A stretch of 64,000 nt of DNA, from positions 62,001-126,000 of the forward strand of contig NZ_JBDOQU010000012.1 of NCBI RefSeq assembly GCF_039839375.1, written 5' to 3'. Shown here in pieces: positions 1-8,618 of the stretch. Source of the DNA: JBDOQU01 sp039839375 (GTDB lineage: Bacteria; Pseudomonadota; Alphaproteobacteria; DSM-16000; Inquilinaceae). Each line of letters starts with the position of its first letter. Within the stretch, counting starts at the first letter, position 1. Under the pieces are notes generated by a model, which saw only the letters and a program-made list of their open reading frames with translations, ran no database searches and was not told the DNA's origin. Position numbers and translations under genes: made by a program.

Positions 1-551
1 ACGCCGACGTCCCAGCGAACCGCGCTCACCGTCTCAAGCTGGTAGGAGGAAAGCTCCAGCACGTACCAACCTTCGGGACCCAGCGGCGCGAGCGCCAGGG
101 CCGGTGTGCCCAGATTGCCGCCGACCTCCGCCCGGATTCCGGTTTCCTTCAGCAAATGGCCGATCAGGGCGGTGGTGGTCGACTTGCCGTTGGTGCCGGT
201 GACGCCCAGCCAGTTTGCGCCGGCCTGGACCATGCCCAGCAGGTCGATGTCGTTGGCGACGACCGCGCCGCGCGCCAGGGCGGCCGCCACGGCGGGGTGC
301 GGCGCGGGGTGGCGGCGCGGGATGCCGGGGCTCAGCACCAGCATGTCGGCGCGGGCGAAATCGTCGTTGGCCGGGTCGGCGGTGGGAATGCCGGCCGCTT
401 CGGCCGCCGCGCGGGCCGGCGCGCCATCGTCCCAGGCGACGACGCGGACGCCGGACGCCTTCAGCGCCTTGGCCGCCGTCAGCCCGGACTTGCCGAGGCC
501 GAGGATTGCGACGGTCCGGTCTTCCAGGAAGCTGAGATCGATGCCGGTCAT
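1..551 (-). CDS. murD: MurD, UDP-N-acetylmuramoyl-L-alanine--D-glutamate ligase (N-terminal part, cut by window edge)
   Basis: Cytoplasmic Mur ligase that adds D-glutamate to UDP-MurNAc-L-Ala in peptidoglycan precursor synthesis. Only the first 183 or so residues lie in the window; the gene runs off the left edge. The N-terminus has the nucleotide-binding-like run AILGLGKAGLTAAKAL, and the ATPase P-loop GVTGTNGKST is clear further on. The ATG at 551 lies 2 nt downstream of the mraY stop (TGA at 556-554), as expected for the last visible gene of this dcw operon. Identity is secure from motif and gene order. Confidence 0.95.
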   Translation of the reverse strand, partial: MTGIDLSFLEDRTVAILGLGKSGLTAAKALKASGVRVVAWDDGAPARAAAEAAGIPTADPANDDFARADMLVLSPGIPRRHPAPHPAVAAALARGAVVANDIDLLGMVQAGANWLGVTGTNGKSTTTALIGHLLKETGIRAEVGGNLGTPALALAPLGPEGWYVLELSSYQLETVSAVRWDVG

Positions 552-553
552 GG

Positions 554-1639
554 TCACCTCAGCTTCAGCGTGGACAGGCCGATCATCGCCAGCACGACGG
601 CGATGATCCAGAAGCGGATGACGACGGTCGGTTCGGCCCAGCCCTTCTTTTCGAAATGATGGTGCAGCGGGGCCATGCGGAAGACGCGGCGGCCGGTCAT
701 CCGGAAGCTGGCGACCTGGACGATCACCGACACCGTCTCCAGCACGAACAGGCCGCCGATGATGGCCAGCACCAGCTCATGCTTGGTCATCATGCTGATC
801 GACCCCAGCGCGCCGCCCATGGACAGCGAGCCCGTGTCGCCCATGAAGACCATGGCCGGCGGCGCGTTGAACCAGAGGAAGCCGAGCCCGGCCCCGATCA
901 GCGCGCCGCAGAAGACCGAAAGCTCACCCGACCCGATGACGAAATGGATCTGGAGGTATTCGGCGAAGATGGCGTTGCCGGCGAGGTAGGAGATGAGGCC
1001 GAAGCAGGCCGCCGCGATCATCACCGGCACGATGGCCAGCCCGTCCAGCCCGTCGGTCAGATTGACCGAGTTCGACGCGCCGACCATGACGAAGATTGCG
1101 AACGGCACGGCGAGGAAGCCGAGATTGATCAGCAGGTCCTTGAAGAAGGGGATCGCCAGGCCGGTATCGAGCGGGCTGGGGGTGATGGCGATGTACCAGG
1201 ATGCCGCGACGGCGCTGACCAGGATCTGGAAGGCCAGCTTGCCGCGTCCGGGCAGCCCCTTGGTGTTGCGCCGCGTCAGCTTCAGATAGTCGTCGCCGAA
1301 GCCGACCAGCCCGAAGCCCAGCGTCACCAAGAGGACGATCCAGACATACTGGTTGGAGAGGTCGGCCCAGAGGAGCGTGGAGACGATCATGGAGACCAGC
1401 ACCATCAGCCCGCCCATGGTCGGCGTACCCTTCTTGGCGAGATGGCTCTCCGGACCGTCCTCGCGGATCGGCTGACCGTCGCGCTGCTTGCGCTTCAGCC
1501 AGGCGATCAGGCGCGGGCCGATCACGAAGGCGACGATCAGCGCCGTCAGCAGCGCCCCGCCGGTCCTGAAGGTGATGTAGCGGAAGACGTTGAAGGCGAT
1601 GAATTCATCGGCCATGGGGGCGAGAAGGGCATACAGCAT
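554..1639 (-). CDS. mraY: MraY, phospho-N-acetylmuramoyl-pentapeptide transferase
   Basis: Integral inner-membrane enzyme that moves phospho-MurNAc-pentapeptide from UDP to undecaprenyl phosphate, giving lipid I. The 361-residue length is normal. Family signatures are all present: DDYLKLTRRNTKGL, NLTDGLDGLA, MGDTGSLSMGG and the HHHFEKKGW loop near the C-terminus, between about ten hydrophobic segments. It starts 5 nt after the murF stop and is followed 2 nt later by murD, so it is translated from the same dcw transcript. Nothing unusual. Confidence 0.97.
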   Translation of the reverse strand: MLYALLAPMADEFIAFNVFRYITFRTGGALLTALIVAFVIGPRLIAWLKRKQRDGQPIREDGPESHLAKKGTPTMGGLMVLVSMIVSTLLWADLSNQYVWIVLLVTLGFGLVGFGDDYLKLTRRNTKGLPGRGKLAFQILVSAVAASWYIAITPSPLDTGLAIPFFKDLLINLGFLAVPFAIFVMVGASNSVNLTDGLDGLAIVPVMIAAACFGLISYLAGNAIFAEYLQIHFVIGSGELSVFCGALIGAGLGFLWFNAPPAMVFMGDTGSLSMGGALGSISMMTKHELVLAIIGGLFVLETVSVIVQVASFRMTGRRVFRMAPLHHHFEKKGWAEPTVVIRFWIIAVVLAMIGLSTLKLR

Positions 1640-1644
1640 TTCGG

Positions 1645-3102
1645 TCAGGCCCCCGTCGCCGTGCGAAGGCCGTTTTGGGCGTCGCCGCCCGGCTCCAGCG
1701 CCTGGAGGGCAGCCACGATCGGCGCCATCCGGCTGCCCAGCGATCCCTTGACCATCACTACGTCGCCGTCGCGGACCGCGTCCGCCACCAGCGGGGCCAG
1801 GGCGGCGCTGTCCGGCGCGTAGCCGCCGCGCATGGCGGGGGGCAGGGTGTCGTAGAGGTTCGCCATCAGCGGTCCGCAGGCGAAGACGAGATCGACCTTA
1901 CGGGCGATCAGGTCCTCCCGCAGGCCGGCATGGAGGGCCGCCGCCTGTTCGCCCAGTTCCAGCATGTCGCCCAGCACCGCGACATGGCGGCCCTGGGGCC
2001 CCAGATCGGTCTGGCCCAGCACCGTCAGCGCCGCCGCGAGCGAGGCCGGGCTGGCGTTGTAGCTTTCATCGATCAGCAGGAACGATCCCGAGCGGCCGTC
2101 CCGCCCGAAGCGGATGCGGGACCGCGCGCCCCGGCCCTTGGGCGGGGTGATGCGCGCGAGGCCGCGCGCGCCGGAGGAAAGATCCGCGCCCAGCGCCTTG
2201 ACCGCAAGGAGGACGGCGAGGCTGTTCGTGACCCAGTGGCGGCCGGGCGCGGAAAGGGAATATTGGACGGGTTCGCCCATCACGACGGCGCTGACCGCGC
2301 TGGCGTTGGCGTGGAGCGAGCAATCAGTAAGGCGGGCGTCGGCGTCGGGATGGTCCCCGAAGCTCCAGATGCGCCCGACGCCCTGGGTGCGGGCATGGGC
2401 GAGAAGCCGCGCGAAATGCGGGTTGTCGCGGTTCAGGATGGCGATGCCGGTCGGCCCCATGCCGGCGAAGATCTCCGCCTTGGCGTCGGCGATCGCTTCG
2501 ACCGAGTCGAAATGCTCCAGATGCACCGGTTCGACCGTCGTGACGATCGCGACATGAGGCTTCACCTGCCGGGAGAGGGGCGCGATCTCACCCGCATGGT
2601 TCATCCCCAGCTCGAAGATGCCGTAGCGCGCTTCCTCCGGCATCCGGGCGAGCGACAGCGGCACGCCCCAATGGTTGTTGAGGTTGCCGACATTGGCGTA
2701 GGTCGGGGCCTGATCCTCCAGGGCCAGACGCAGCGCCTCCTTAGTGCCGGTCTTGCCGACCGACCCGGTCACGGCGGCGATCAGGGCCGGGCTGCGTTCC
2801 CGCGCCACCCCGCCCAGCGAGACCAGGCCATCCATCGTATCGTCGACCGTCAGCAGCGGCGCGTCGCCGGGCAGCCCCTCGACCGGCCGGTGGATCATGG
2901 CCGCCGCCGCGCCCTTCGCCAGCGCATCGCCGACGAAATCATGGCCGTCGAAGTTCGGCCCTTGCAGCGCGATGAAGAGGTCGCCGGGCCGGACCGAGCG
3001 GCTGTCGATCGAGATTCCGGTCGCCGCCCAGGCGGGACCCGTCGCACGGCCGGCGGTCGCCGCCTCGGCGTCGAGAGAGGTCCAGAGCGCGTCGCCGGTC
3101 AT
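1645..3102 (-). CDS. murF: MurF, UDP-MurNAc-tripeptide--D-Ala-D-Ala ligase
   Basis: Cytoplasmic ligase that adds D-alanyl-D-alanine to UDP-MurNAc-tripeptide. The protein has 485 residues with the Mur ligase three-domain plan: an N-terminal UDP-binding part (DSRSVRPGDLFIAL), the P-loop GSVGKTGTKEAL near residue 115, the NVGNLNNHWGVPLSLA motif and a C-terminal ligase domain with DESYNASP. The start ATG at 3102 overlaps the murE stop by 4 nt (ATGA), indicating translational coupling. The C-terminal roughly 20 residues are low in similarity to anything I recognise. Confidence 0.96.
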   Translation of the reverse strand: MTGDALWTSLDAEAATAGRATGPAWAATGISIDSRSVRPGDLFIALQGPNFDGHDFVGDALAKGAAAAMIHRPVEGLPGDAPLLTVDDTMDGLVSLGGVARERSPALIAAVTGSVGKTGTKEALRLALEDQAPTYANVGNLNNHWGVPLSLARMPEEARYGIFELGMNHAGEIAPLSRQVKPHVAIVTTVEPVHLEHFDSVEAIADAKAEIFAGMGPTGIAILNRDNPHFARLLAHARTQGVGRIWSFGDHPDADARLTDCSLHANASAVSAVVMGEPVQYSLSAPGRHWVTNSLAVLLAVKALGADLSSGARGLARITPPKGRGARSRIRFGRDGRSGSFLLIDESYNASPASLAAALTVLGQTDLGPQGRHVAVLGDMLELGEQAAALHAGLREDLIARKVDLVFACGPLMANLYDTLPPAMRGGYAPDSAALAPLVADAVRDGDVVMVKGSLGSRMAPIVAALQALEPGGDAQNGLRTATGA

Positions 3103-4559
3103 GCCGCCTCTCCGCCAAGCGCCGCGATGGTCTTGCGCGCCGTCTCCGCATCGTCGAACGGCCGGACCGTATCGCCGACGATCTGGCCCGTCTCATGCCC
3201 CTTGCCGGCGATCACCAGCAAATCCTTCGCGCCCAGTCCCCGGATGGCGTGGTCGATAGCTTCCGCCCGGTCGCCGATCTCCGTCCCGCCGGGACAGGCG
3301 GCCATGATCTCCCGCCGGATTGCGGCCGCATCCTCCGTCCGGGGGTTGTCGTCGGTGACGATGACCCGGTCGGCCAGCCGCGCAGCGATCCCGCCCATCA
3401 CCGGGCGCTTGCCGGAATCCCGGTCGCCGCCGCAGCCGAAGAGGCAGACCAGAGCACCCTCCGTATGCGGGCGCAGCGCGGTCAGCACGGTTTCCAGCGC
3501 GCCGGGCTTGTGGGCGTAGTCGACATAGATCGAGGCGCCGTTGGGCAGGCGGCCGATCAATTCCATCCGGCCGCGCACGCCCTTCAGTCGGCCCAGCGCC
3601 GAGATCGCATCCATGTCCTCCACACCGCCGGCCATGACGAGGCCCAGCGCGCAGAGCGCGTTCCAGCTCTGGAACGGGCCGACCAGCGGCAGCGCCAGCG
3701 TGACGGAACGGCGGCGGACCAGCAGCTTCAACTGCGTGCCGTGGGCAACGGCCGCGATCTCCTCGATCCGGATGTCCGCGCCTTTCGCTCCATAGGTCAT
3801 CATCTTGCGCCCGGCGCGGGCGACGGCCGATCCGATGCGGATGCTCTCCGGCGTGTCGGCGTTGAGGACGGCCATGCCGCCGGGCGCCAGAACGTCGGTG
3901 AACAGCCGCGTCTTGGCCGCCAGGTAGGTCTCCATGTCGGCGTGATAGTCCAGATGGTCGCGGCTCAGATTGGTGAAGCCGGCGACCGTCACCCGCACCC
4001 CGTCCAGCCGATGCTGGTCCAGCCCGTGGGACGACGCCTCCATCGCCAGGTGCGTGACGCCGGCTGCCGCCAGGTCGGCGAGCCCGGCATGGAGCGTCGC
4101 CGGGTCGGGCGTCGTCAACGCGCCATAGGTCTCCATTCCCAACGCGGTGATGCCGAGCGTGCCCAGGCTGGCGGCCTTGCAGCCCAGATGTTCCCACATC
4201 TGGCGGGCGAAGCTGACGGTGGAGGTCTTGCCGCTGGTGCCGGTGACGGCGGCGATAGTCTCCGGCTGCGCGCCGTGGAATTCCGCGGCCATCAGCGCGA
4301 AGCGGCGGCGCGGGTTCTCGTCGGTGATGAGGGCGACCTTGCCCGCCGCGCCGGGCGGCAGCATCGTGCCGGCGGGCGCGAGGACGGCGGACGCGCCGGC
4401 CCGGATCGCGTCCAGGATGAAGGTCCGCCCGTCGGCCTTGCTGCCGGGCAGCGCCGCGAACAGGTAGCCGGAACGCACTTCCCGCGAATCGGACGTAAGC
4501 CCCCGGAGATTGCTCGAGGGGCTGGGGGAGGCGGGGCGATGTTCGGTCAAGACGGTCAT
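3099..4559 (-). CDS. murE: MurE, UDP-MurNAc-L-Ala-D-Glu--meso-diaminopimelate ligase
   Basis: Adds the third stem-peptide residue to UDP-MurNAc-dipeptide in the cytoplasm. The 486-residue protein has LTSDSREVRSGYLFAAL at the N-terminus, the P-loop AVTGTSGKTST, the MEASSHGL motif and, in the C-terminal domain, DDNPRTE. DNPR is the established signature of meso-diaminopimelate selection rather than lysine, so the cell wall should be the ordinary Gram-negative DAP type. The last base of the ftsI stop is the first base of this ATG (TGATG), and the 3' end overlaps murF by 4 nt. Confidence 0.97.
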   Translation of the reverse strand: MTVLTEHRPASPSPSSNLRGLTSDSREVRSGYLFAALPGSKADGRTFILDAIRAGASAVLAPAGTMLPPGAAGKVALITDENPRRRFALMAAEFHGAQPETIAAVTGTSGKTSTVSFARQMWEHLGCKAASLGTLGITALGMETYGALTTPDPATLHAGLADLAAAGVTHLAMEASSHGLDQHRLDGVRVTVAGFTNLSRDHLDYHADMETYLAAKTRLFTDVLAPGGMAVLNADTPESIRIGSAVARAGRKMMTYGAKGADIRIEEIAAVAHGTQLKLLVRRRSVTLALPLVGPFQSWNALCALGLVMAGGVEDMDAISALGRLKGVRGRMELIGRLPNGASIYVDYAHKPGALETVLTALRPHTEGALVCLFGCGGDRDSGKRPVMGGIAARLADRVIVTDDNPRTEDAAAIRREIMAACPGGTEIGDRAEAIDHAIRGLGAKDLLVIAGKGHETGQIVGDTVRPFDDAETARKTIAALGGEAA

Positions 4560-6307
4560 CAGTTCATGTAGGAGGCCAGCCGGCCTTCCAGGGGCACTCT
4601 GGAATTGAGGTCCACGTAGAGCGCTTCGCGGACCTCCGGATTTTCTTCGTCGATCGGCGGAATGCCGACCATCGGGGCCATCTGCTCGATCACCCGCCGG
4701 ACGACCGGCGCCGCGACCCAGCCGCCTGTCTCATAGCCGTAGGTTGACTCGTTCCCCTTGGGTTCATCGAGCATGATGAATACGACATATTGTGGGTCGG
4801 TCATCGGAAAGGCGGCGATGAAAGAGGACATCAGCGCGTGCCTGTCATAGCCGCCGCCGACCGCCTTCTCGGCCGTTCCGGTCTTGCCGCCGACGATGTA
4901 GCCGGCGGCGTCGGCGTTCCCGCCGGTGCCCCCGACCACGACCAGCCGCATCAGCCGCCGCATCTGATCGGACACCTGCTCGGAAATGACGCGCGTCCCG
5001 ACCAACTCCTCGCCCGGATCGTGGCGCAGCAGGGTCGCGTCGTGGAGAATGCCGCCATTGACGGTCGCGGAGACGGCGCTGACGAGCTGCATCGAGCTTA
5101 CGGCCATGCCGTGCCCGAACGCGATCGTCATCGTGTTGATCTCCCGCCAGGGGTCCGGGATGATCGGGTCCGCCACCTCCGGCACCTCGATCGGGGAGGG
5201 GTCCAGCATCCCCATCCGGCTCATGAATTCCTGCTGCACCGGGGTGCCGGCGGCCATCGCCATCTGCACCGAACCGATATTCGAGGAGTACATGAAGATT
5301 TCCGGCACGGAGAGCCAGCGCGCCTTGGGATGGTCGTCATTGATGGTGAAGCGCCCGACCCGGATGGGGTTGGTCGCGTCGAACCCGTCATCCATGTCGA
5401 CGACGCCCGTCTCCAGCGCCATCGCCGTGTTCAGGATCTTGAAGGTCGACCCCATCTCGTAGACGCCCAGCGTGGCGCGGTTGAACCGCGTCTCCGGCGG
5501 CACGGTAGCCGGCTCGTAGGGGTTGAAGTCCGGCATGGAGACCATGGCCAGCACTTCGCCCGTATTCACGTCCATCACTATGCCGGCGCCGCCGATGGCC
5601 TGAAATTCCTCGATATTGGCGGCCAGCTCGTCGCGCACCAGCGACTGGATGCGCATGTCGATGGACAGCGCCAGCGGCTCCCCGCCGACCATGAGCTGTT
5701 CGTTGAAATACCGCTCGATCCCGGCCAGGCCGCGCCCGTCGATATCGGTGAAGCCGACGATGTGGGAAGTCAGCGGCCCCATCGGGTAGATGCGCTGCTC
5801 TTCGGTCTGAAAGGCGATGCCGGGGATGCCCAGCCGGTTGAGTTCGTAATGCTGGGTCGGGGTCAGGCCGCGCTTGATCCAGACGAACCGGCCGTCGCCC
5901 GCCAGATCCTCCACAAGATTGGCGTAGTCCAGCTCCGGCAGGATGGTGACCAACTTGTCCGCGGCCTCTATGGGATCGAGGATCAGGGCCGGGTCGGCGT
6001 AGAGCGAGGCGACCGACAGGGTGGTCGCCAGGATCGTGCCGTCGCGGTCCGTGATCTCCGCCCGCGTGCCGGTCGGCGCCGATCCGGTGACGGCGCTGGG
6101 CAGCCGGGGTTCGACGCCGCTTTGCAGCACGGTCGCGTCGACCAGCCGTCCGCCGACCGTGACGAAGGCGAGCGCGAAGACGACGCCGGTGATCATCAGC
6201 CGCATGCGGCCGGTCTCCAGCGCCTGCGCGGCGCGGCCGTTGATCCGGACGCGGCGCTCCGACGACGGCAGGGTTTCGGCGAAACGGTCGGCGGTCAGGT
6301 CGCTCAT
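4559..6307 (-). CDS. ftsI: FtsI (PBP3), septal peptidoglycan transpeptidase
   Basis: Inner-membrane-anchored class B penicillin-binding protein that cross-links septal peptidoglycan as part of the divisome. The chosen ATG (6307, MSDLTADRF) overlaps the ftsL stop by 4 nt and gives 582 residues. Translation upstream of it would be a shadow of ftsL. A single membrane segment (LMITGVVFALAFVTV) precedes the PBP dimerisation region. Transpeptidase motifs are complete: S-x-x-K as GSTFK with Ser287, S-x-N as SSN, and KTG in GGKTGTAEK. C-terminal length and content are ordinary. Confidence 0.97.
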   Translation of the reverse strand: MSDLTADRFAETLPSSERRVRINGRAAQALETGRMRLMITGVVFALAFVTVGGRLVDATVLQSGVEPRLPSAVTGSAPTGTRAEITDRDGTILATTLSVASLYADPALILDPIEAADKLVTILPELDYANLVEDLAGDGRFVWIKRGLTPTQHYELNRLGIPGIAFQTEEQRIYPMGPLTSHIVGFTDIDGRGLAGIERYFNEQLMVGGEPLALSIDMRIQSLVRDELAANIEEFQAIGGAGIVMDVNTGEVLAMVSMPDFNPYEPATVPPETRFNRATLGVYEMGSTFKILNTAMALETGVVDMDDGFDATNPIRVGRFTINDDHPKARWLSVPEIFMYSSNIGSVQMAMAAGTPVQQEFMSRMGMLDPSPIEVPEVADPIIPDPWREINTMTIAFGHGMAVSSMQLVSAVSATVNGGILHDATLLRHDPGEELVGTRVISEQVSDQMRRLMRLVVVGGTGGNADAAGYIVGGKTGTAEKAVGGGYDRHALMSSFIAAFPMTDPQYVVFIMLDEPKGNESTYGYETGGWVAAPVVRRVIEQMAPMVGIPPIDEENPEVREALYVDLNSRVPLEGRLASYMN

Positions 6308-6858
6308 TGCGCGCCTCCCGTCCGGCGGGCGCGGAAATCGGCCAGCACGGCGGCCAGCGGATCGGCCGCCGGCGCGGAGACGCGGACCAGCGGCCCGGTC
6401 GGCTGGAAGGCCGGAACCTCCGGCGTCGCCTCGACCATCGCCGGGACCACTCCTTCGCGATCCATCAGCGCCGGGGCCTGCTCCGCGACCAGCGCGGGAC
6501 CGTCGGTCGAGAGCGGCGGCGCGGATGGGTCGGGCTTGCGGGAAGGCACGGGATAGCCCGGCATCTCCGGCGGGCCGGGCAGCGGCATCGGGATCTCCTC
6601 GATGCTTGCGACGATCTGTCCGGCGGTCATCGGGGAAAGCTCGGAGAATTGCGCACCCAGCTCCCGCAGGCGGCTCGGCCGGTTGAGGAACGCCCATTCC
6701 GCCCGTAGGACGCGGATCGATTCCTGCTCGAACAGGATCTCGCGGTTGAGCGAGGTCAGTTCCTCGTCCAGCGCCTGGACCTCGTAGCTGATATGGAAGA
6801 GAAGGCCGCTGGCCGCGCCGGCGAGCCCCATCACCAGGAGGGTGGGAAGCTTGATCAT
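6304..6858 (-). CDS. ftsL: FtsL-type divisome protein with long proline-rich tail
   Basis: Small bitopic membrane protein expected to join the FtsL-FtsB-FtsQ subcomplex. Position between rsmH and ftsI, an N-terminal membrane segment (LLVMGLAGAASGLLFHISYEV) and the following coiled-coil-like stretch up to residue 70 (LDEELTSLNREILFEQ, then LRAEWAFLNRPSRL) match alphaproteobacterial FtsL. The protein is 184 residues. About the last 95 are a proline/alanine-rich low-complexity tail that many FtsL proteins do not have. Both ends overlap the neighbouring genes by ATGA. Confidence 0.88.
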   Translation of the reverse strand: MIKLPTLLVMGLAGAASGLLFHISYEVQALDEELTSLNREILFEQESIRVLRAEWAFLNRPSRLRELGAQFSELSPMTAGQIVASIEEIPMPLPGPPEMPGYPVPSRKPDPSAPPLSTDGPALVAEQAPALMDREGVVPAMVEATPEVPAFQPTGPLVRVSAPAADPLAAVLADFRARRTGGAQ

Positions 6859-7805
6859 GCCGCCAGCGCCTCCCAGGCCGGGGCGTCGGTCCTGACCGCC
6901 GCGCGCAGGCGGGCCGAGCGGGCGCGGGGGTTGTCGCGAAGCTCCGCCTCTCCGGGCGAGACGCCCTTGCGGTCGACGATCGTGAAGGTCGGCGGGCGAT
7001 GCTCCGCGTCGATCGCGGGCCGGTGGCGGGAGACGCCGCCCGTCCGGCCGGACCGTTCGGCCAGGAACCGCTTCACCCGGCGGTCCTCCAGGCTGTGGAA
7101 AGAGACCACGGCGAGCCGCCCGCCCGGACGCAGAAGGCGTTCGGCGGCGCTCAAGCCGCGGTCGAGTTCCCCAAGTTCGTCATTCACATAGATGCGCAGG
7201 CCCTGGAAGGTGCGGGTGGCGGGGTCGATCCCGTCCTTCGATTTAGGCACCACGCCGCGCACGATCTCCGCCAGCCGGGCCGTTCGCTCGATCGGCGCGT
7301 CCTTGCGCGCGGCGACGATGGCGCGGGCGACGCGGCGGGACAGTCTTTCCTCTCCGAATTCGTAGATCACGCGGGCGAGTTCGGTTTCCTCCAGAGTGTT
7401 CACCGCATCGGCCGCGCTGGGGCCGTCATCGCCCATCCGCATGTCCAGCGGGCCGTCGGCGCGGAAGGAGAAGCCGCGCGCCGGATCGTCGATCTGGGGG
7501 GAGGAGATTCCGAGGTCGAGCGTCAGGCCGTCCATCGCTCGGCCGCCGACCAGCCGCTCCATATCGCCGAACGATCCGCGCGAGAGGTCCAGCCGGTCGC
7601 CGAATTCCTGCTGCAGCGCCTTGCCAGCCAGGATTGCCGCCGGGTCACGGTCGATGCCGATGACCTTGCAGCGCGCGGCCGTCAGCAGCGCGCGGGCATA
7701 GCCGCCGCGGCCGAACGTGCCATCCAGGATCACGTCGCCATCCTGAGGAGAGAGCGCGGCGACGACTTCCTTGAGGAGAACCGGAATGTGGGCGAAGCCG
7801 GTCAT
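6855..7805 (-). CDS. rsmH: RsmH (MraW), 16S rRNA C1402 N4-methyltransferase
   Basis: S-adenosylmethionine-dependent methylase of 16S rRNA cytidine 1402. The start at 7805 (MTGFAHIPVLLKEVV) overlaps the mraZ stop by 4 nt; upstream in-frame sequence is only mraZ read out of frame. The product is 316 residues, normal for the family. Visible signatures are the SAM motif LDGTFGRGGYARALL, LDLGISSPQIDDPARGFSF, and VVSFHSLEDRRVKRF near the C-terminus. It is the second gene of the dcw operon, its usual place. Confidence 0.97.
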   Translation of the reverse strand: MTGFAHIPVLLKEVVAALSPQDGDVILDGTFGRGGYARALLTAARCKVIGIDRDPAAILAGKALQQEFGDRLDLSRGSFGDMERLVGGRAMDGLTLDLGISSPQIDDPARGFSFRADGPLDMRMGDDGPSAADAVNTLEETELARVIYEFGEERLSRRVARAIVAARKDAPIERTARLAEIVRGVVPKSKDGIDPATRTFQGLRIYVNDELGELDRGLSAAERLLRPGGRLAVVSFHSLEDRRVKRFLAERSGRTGGVSRHRPAIDAEHRPPTFTIVDRKGVSPGEAELRDNPRARSARLRAAVRTDAPAWEALAA

Positions 7806-8278
7806 CGGGCCTCTCCCGACGGTGCGGCCGCCGGCGATTTCGGCAGGGTCAGCCCGTTCTTCAGCGTGGCTTCCTGCGCCTCGGCCCGGTGAGCCTCCAG
7901 CGTCTCCGGACGCCAGATCTGGAAGTAGCGGCCAAGGCCGACGAAGGCGGCTTCCCCGTCGATCCCGCACTGCTCCAGCAGCGGGCGGGGCAGCATGATC
8001 CGGCCCTCCGGATCGAGCGCCAGGTCCCGGGTCTTGCCCAGGATCGTGTGTTCCAGATTGCCGCGCTCACGGGAGAACATCGGCAGTTCGTCCAGGCGGC
8101 TGACGAGCTGTTCCATCCAGGAATGGCTGTTGGCGTCGATCGTCGGCAGTTCGTGGTGCGGGGTGACGAACAGGATGGGGGAGCCCGACGCCTCCAGCGC
8201 GGCACGGAACGACGCGGGCACGCTGACGCGGCCTTTCTTGTCGATCCGATTCACGTAGGTGGACAGAAACAGGGCCAC
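7802..8278 (-). CDS. mraZ: MraZ, SpoVT/AbrB-like transcriptional regulator of the dcw operon
   Basis: DNA-binding regulator of cell-division genes, 158 residues, with two AbrB-like half-domains, the first around YVNRIDKKGRVSVPASFR and the second around DLALDPEGRIMLPRPLLEQ. The start is GTG at 8278, preceded by GGGGGA about 9 nt upstream. An ATG at 8283 is in another frame. It is the first gene of the operon and lies about 100 nt downstream of four TGGG boxes that are its likely operator, so auto-repression is expected. Confidence 0.95.
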   Translation of the reverse strand: MALFLSTYVNRIDKKGRVSVPASFRAALEASGSPILFVTPHHELPTIDANSHSWMEQLVSRLDELPMFSRERGNLEHTILGKTRDLALDPEGRIMLPRPLLEQCGIDGEAAFVGLGRYFQIWRPETLEAHRAEAQEATLKNGLTLPKSPAAAPSGEAR

Positions 8279-8378
8279 TTCATTCCCCCGACGTCGGCGA
8301 TCCCTCCGCCCTTAGGTCGCGCCTCCCGACTGCTCGACGCCGTCACCGGGATGAAGTGAGGCGCATCCCATCTTGATT

Positions 8379-8412
8379 TGGGATGTTATGGGATATCATG
8401 GGAAATTGTGGG
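8379..8412 (+). promoter_or_regulatory. Probable MraZ operator: four TGGG boxes at exact 10-bp spacing
   Basis: TGGG occurs at 8379, 8389, 8399 and 8409, one helical turn apart, three of them as TGGGA. Known MraZ sites are TGGGN direct repeats separated by 5 bp, that is a 10-bp period, upstream of mraZ. Here the TGGG strand is the plus strand while the operon runs on the minus strand. The boxes overlap the candidate mraZ promoter, consistent with repression. No other such array was seen in the window. Confidence 0.82.
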
Positions 8413-8419
8413 CCGTCAA
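8390..8419 (-). promoter_or_regulatory. Candidate sigma-70-type promoter of the dcw operon
   Basis: On the minus strand TTGACG (8419-8414) is followed after 17-18 nt by ATATCC/TATCCC (8396-8390). The -35 is close to consensus and the -10 is moderate. The element is interleaved with the TGGG boxes and points at mraZ, whose start is about 110 nt downstream. Assigned from sequence only. Confidence 0.5.
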
Positions 8420-8618
8420 TCGAATTGGCAGTAAAACCTTGGCTTTCCAAGAGGTTTCGCCATCGATCTGGTCGCGATTACCAAGCCCGTGAACCTATTC
8501 CACTGGTTCAAGGTTTAATAGAGTTTTGCGTGTGGAGTTAATATGGCCGGACAAGTTTGTTCTATTTATGTTCTGATCCGGCCAGGACTTTCCCCATGAA
8601 ATCCCAAGGGAAGCCGCC

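Noticed and set aside
8531..8600. GGCCGGA/TCCGGCC hairpin after the NADH dehydrogenase gene
   Set aside because: 7-bp stem with a loop over 20 nt and no T run on the minus strand, too weak to call a terminator.
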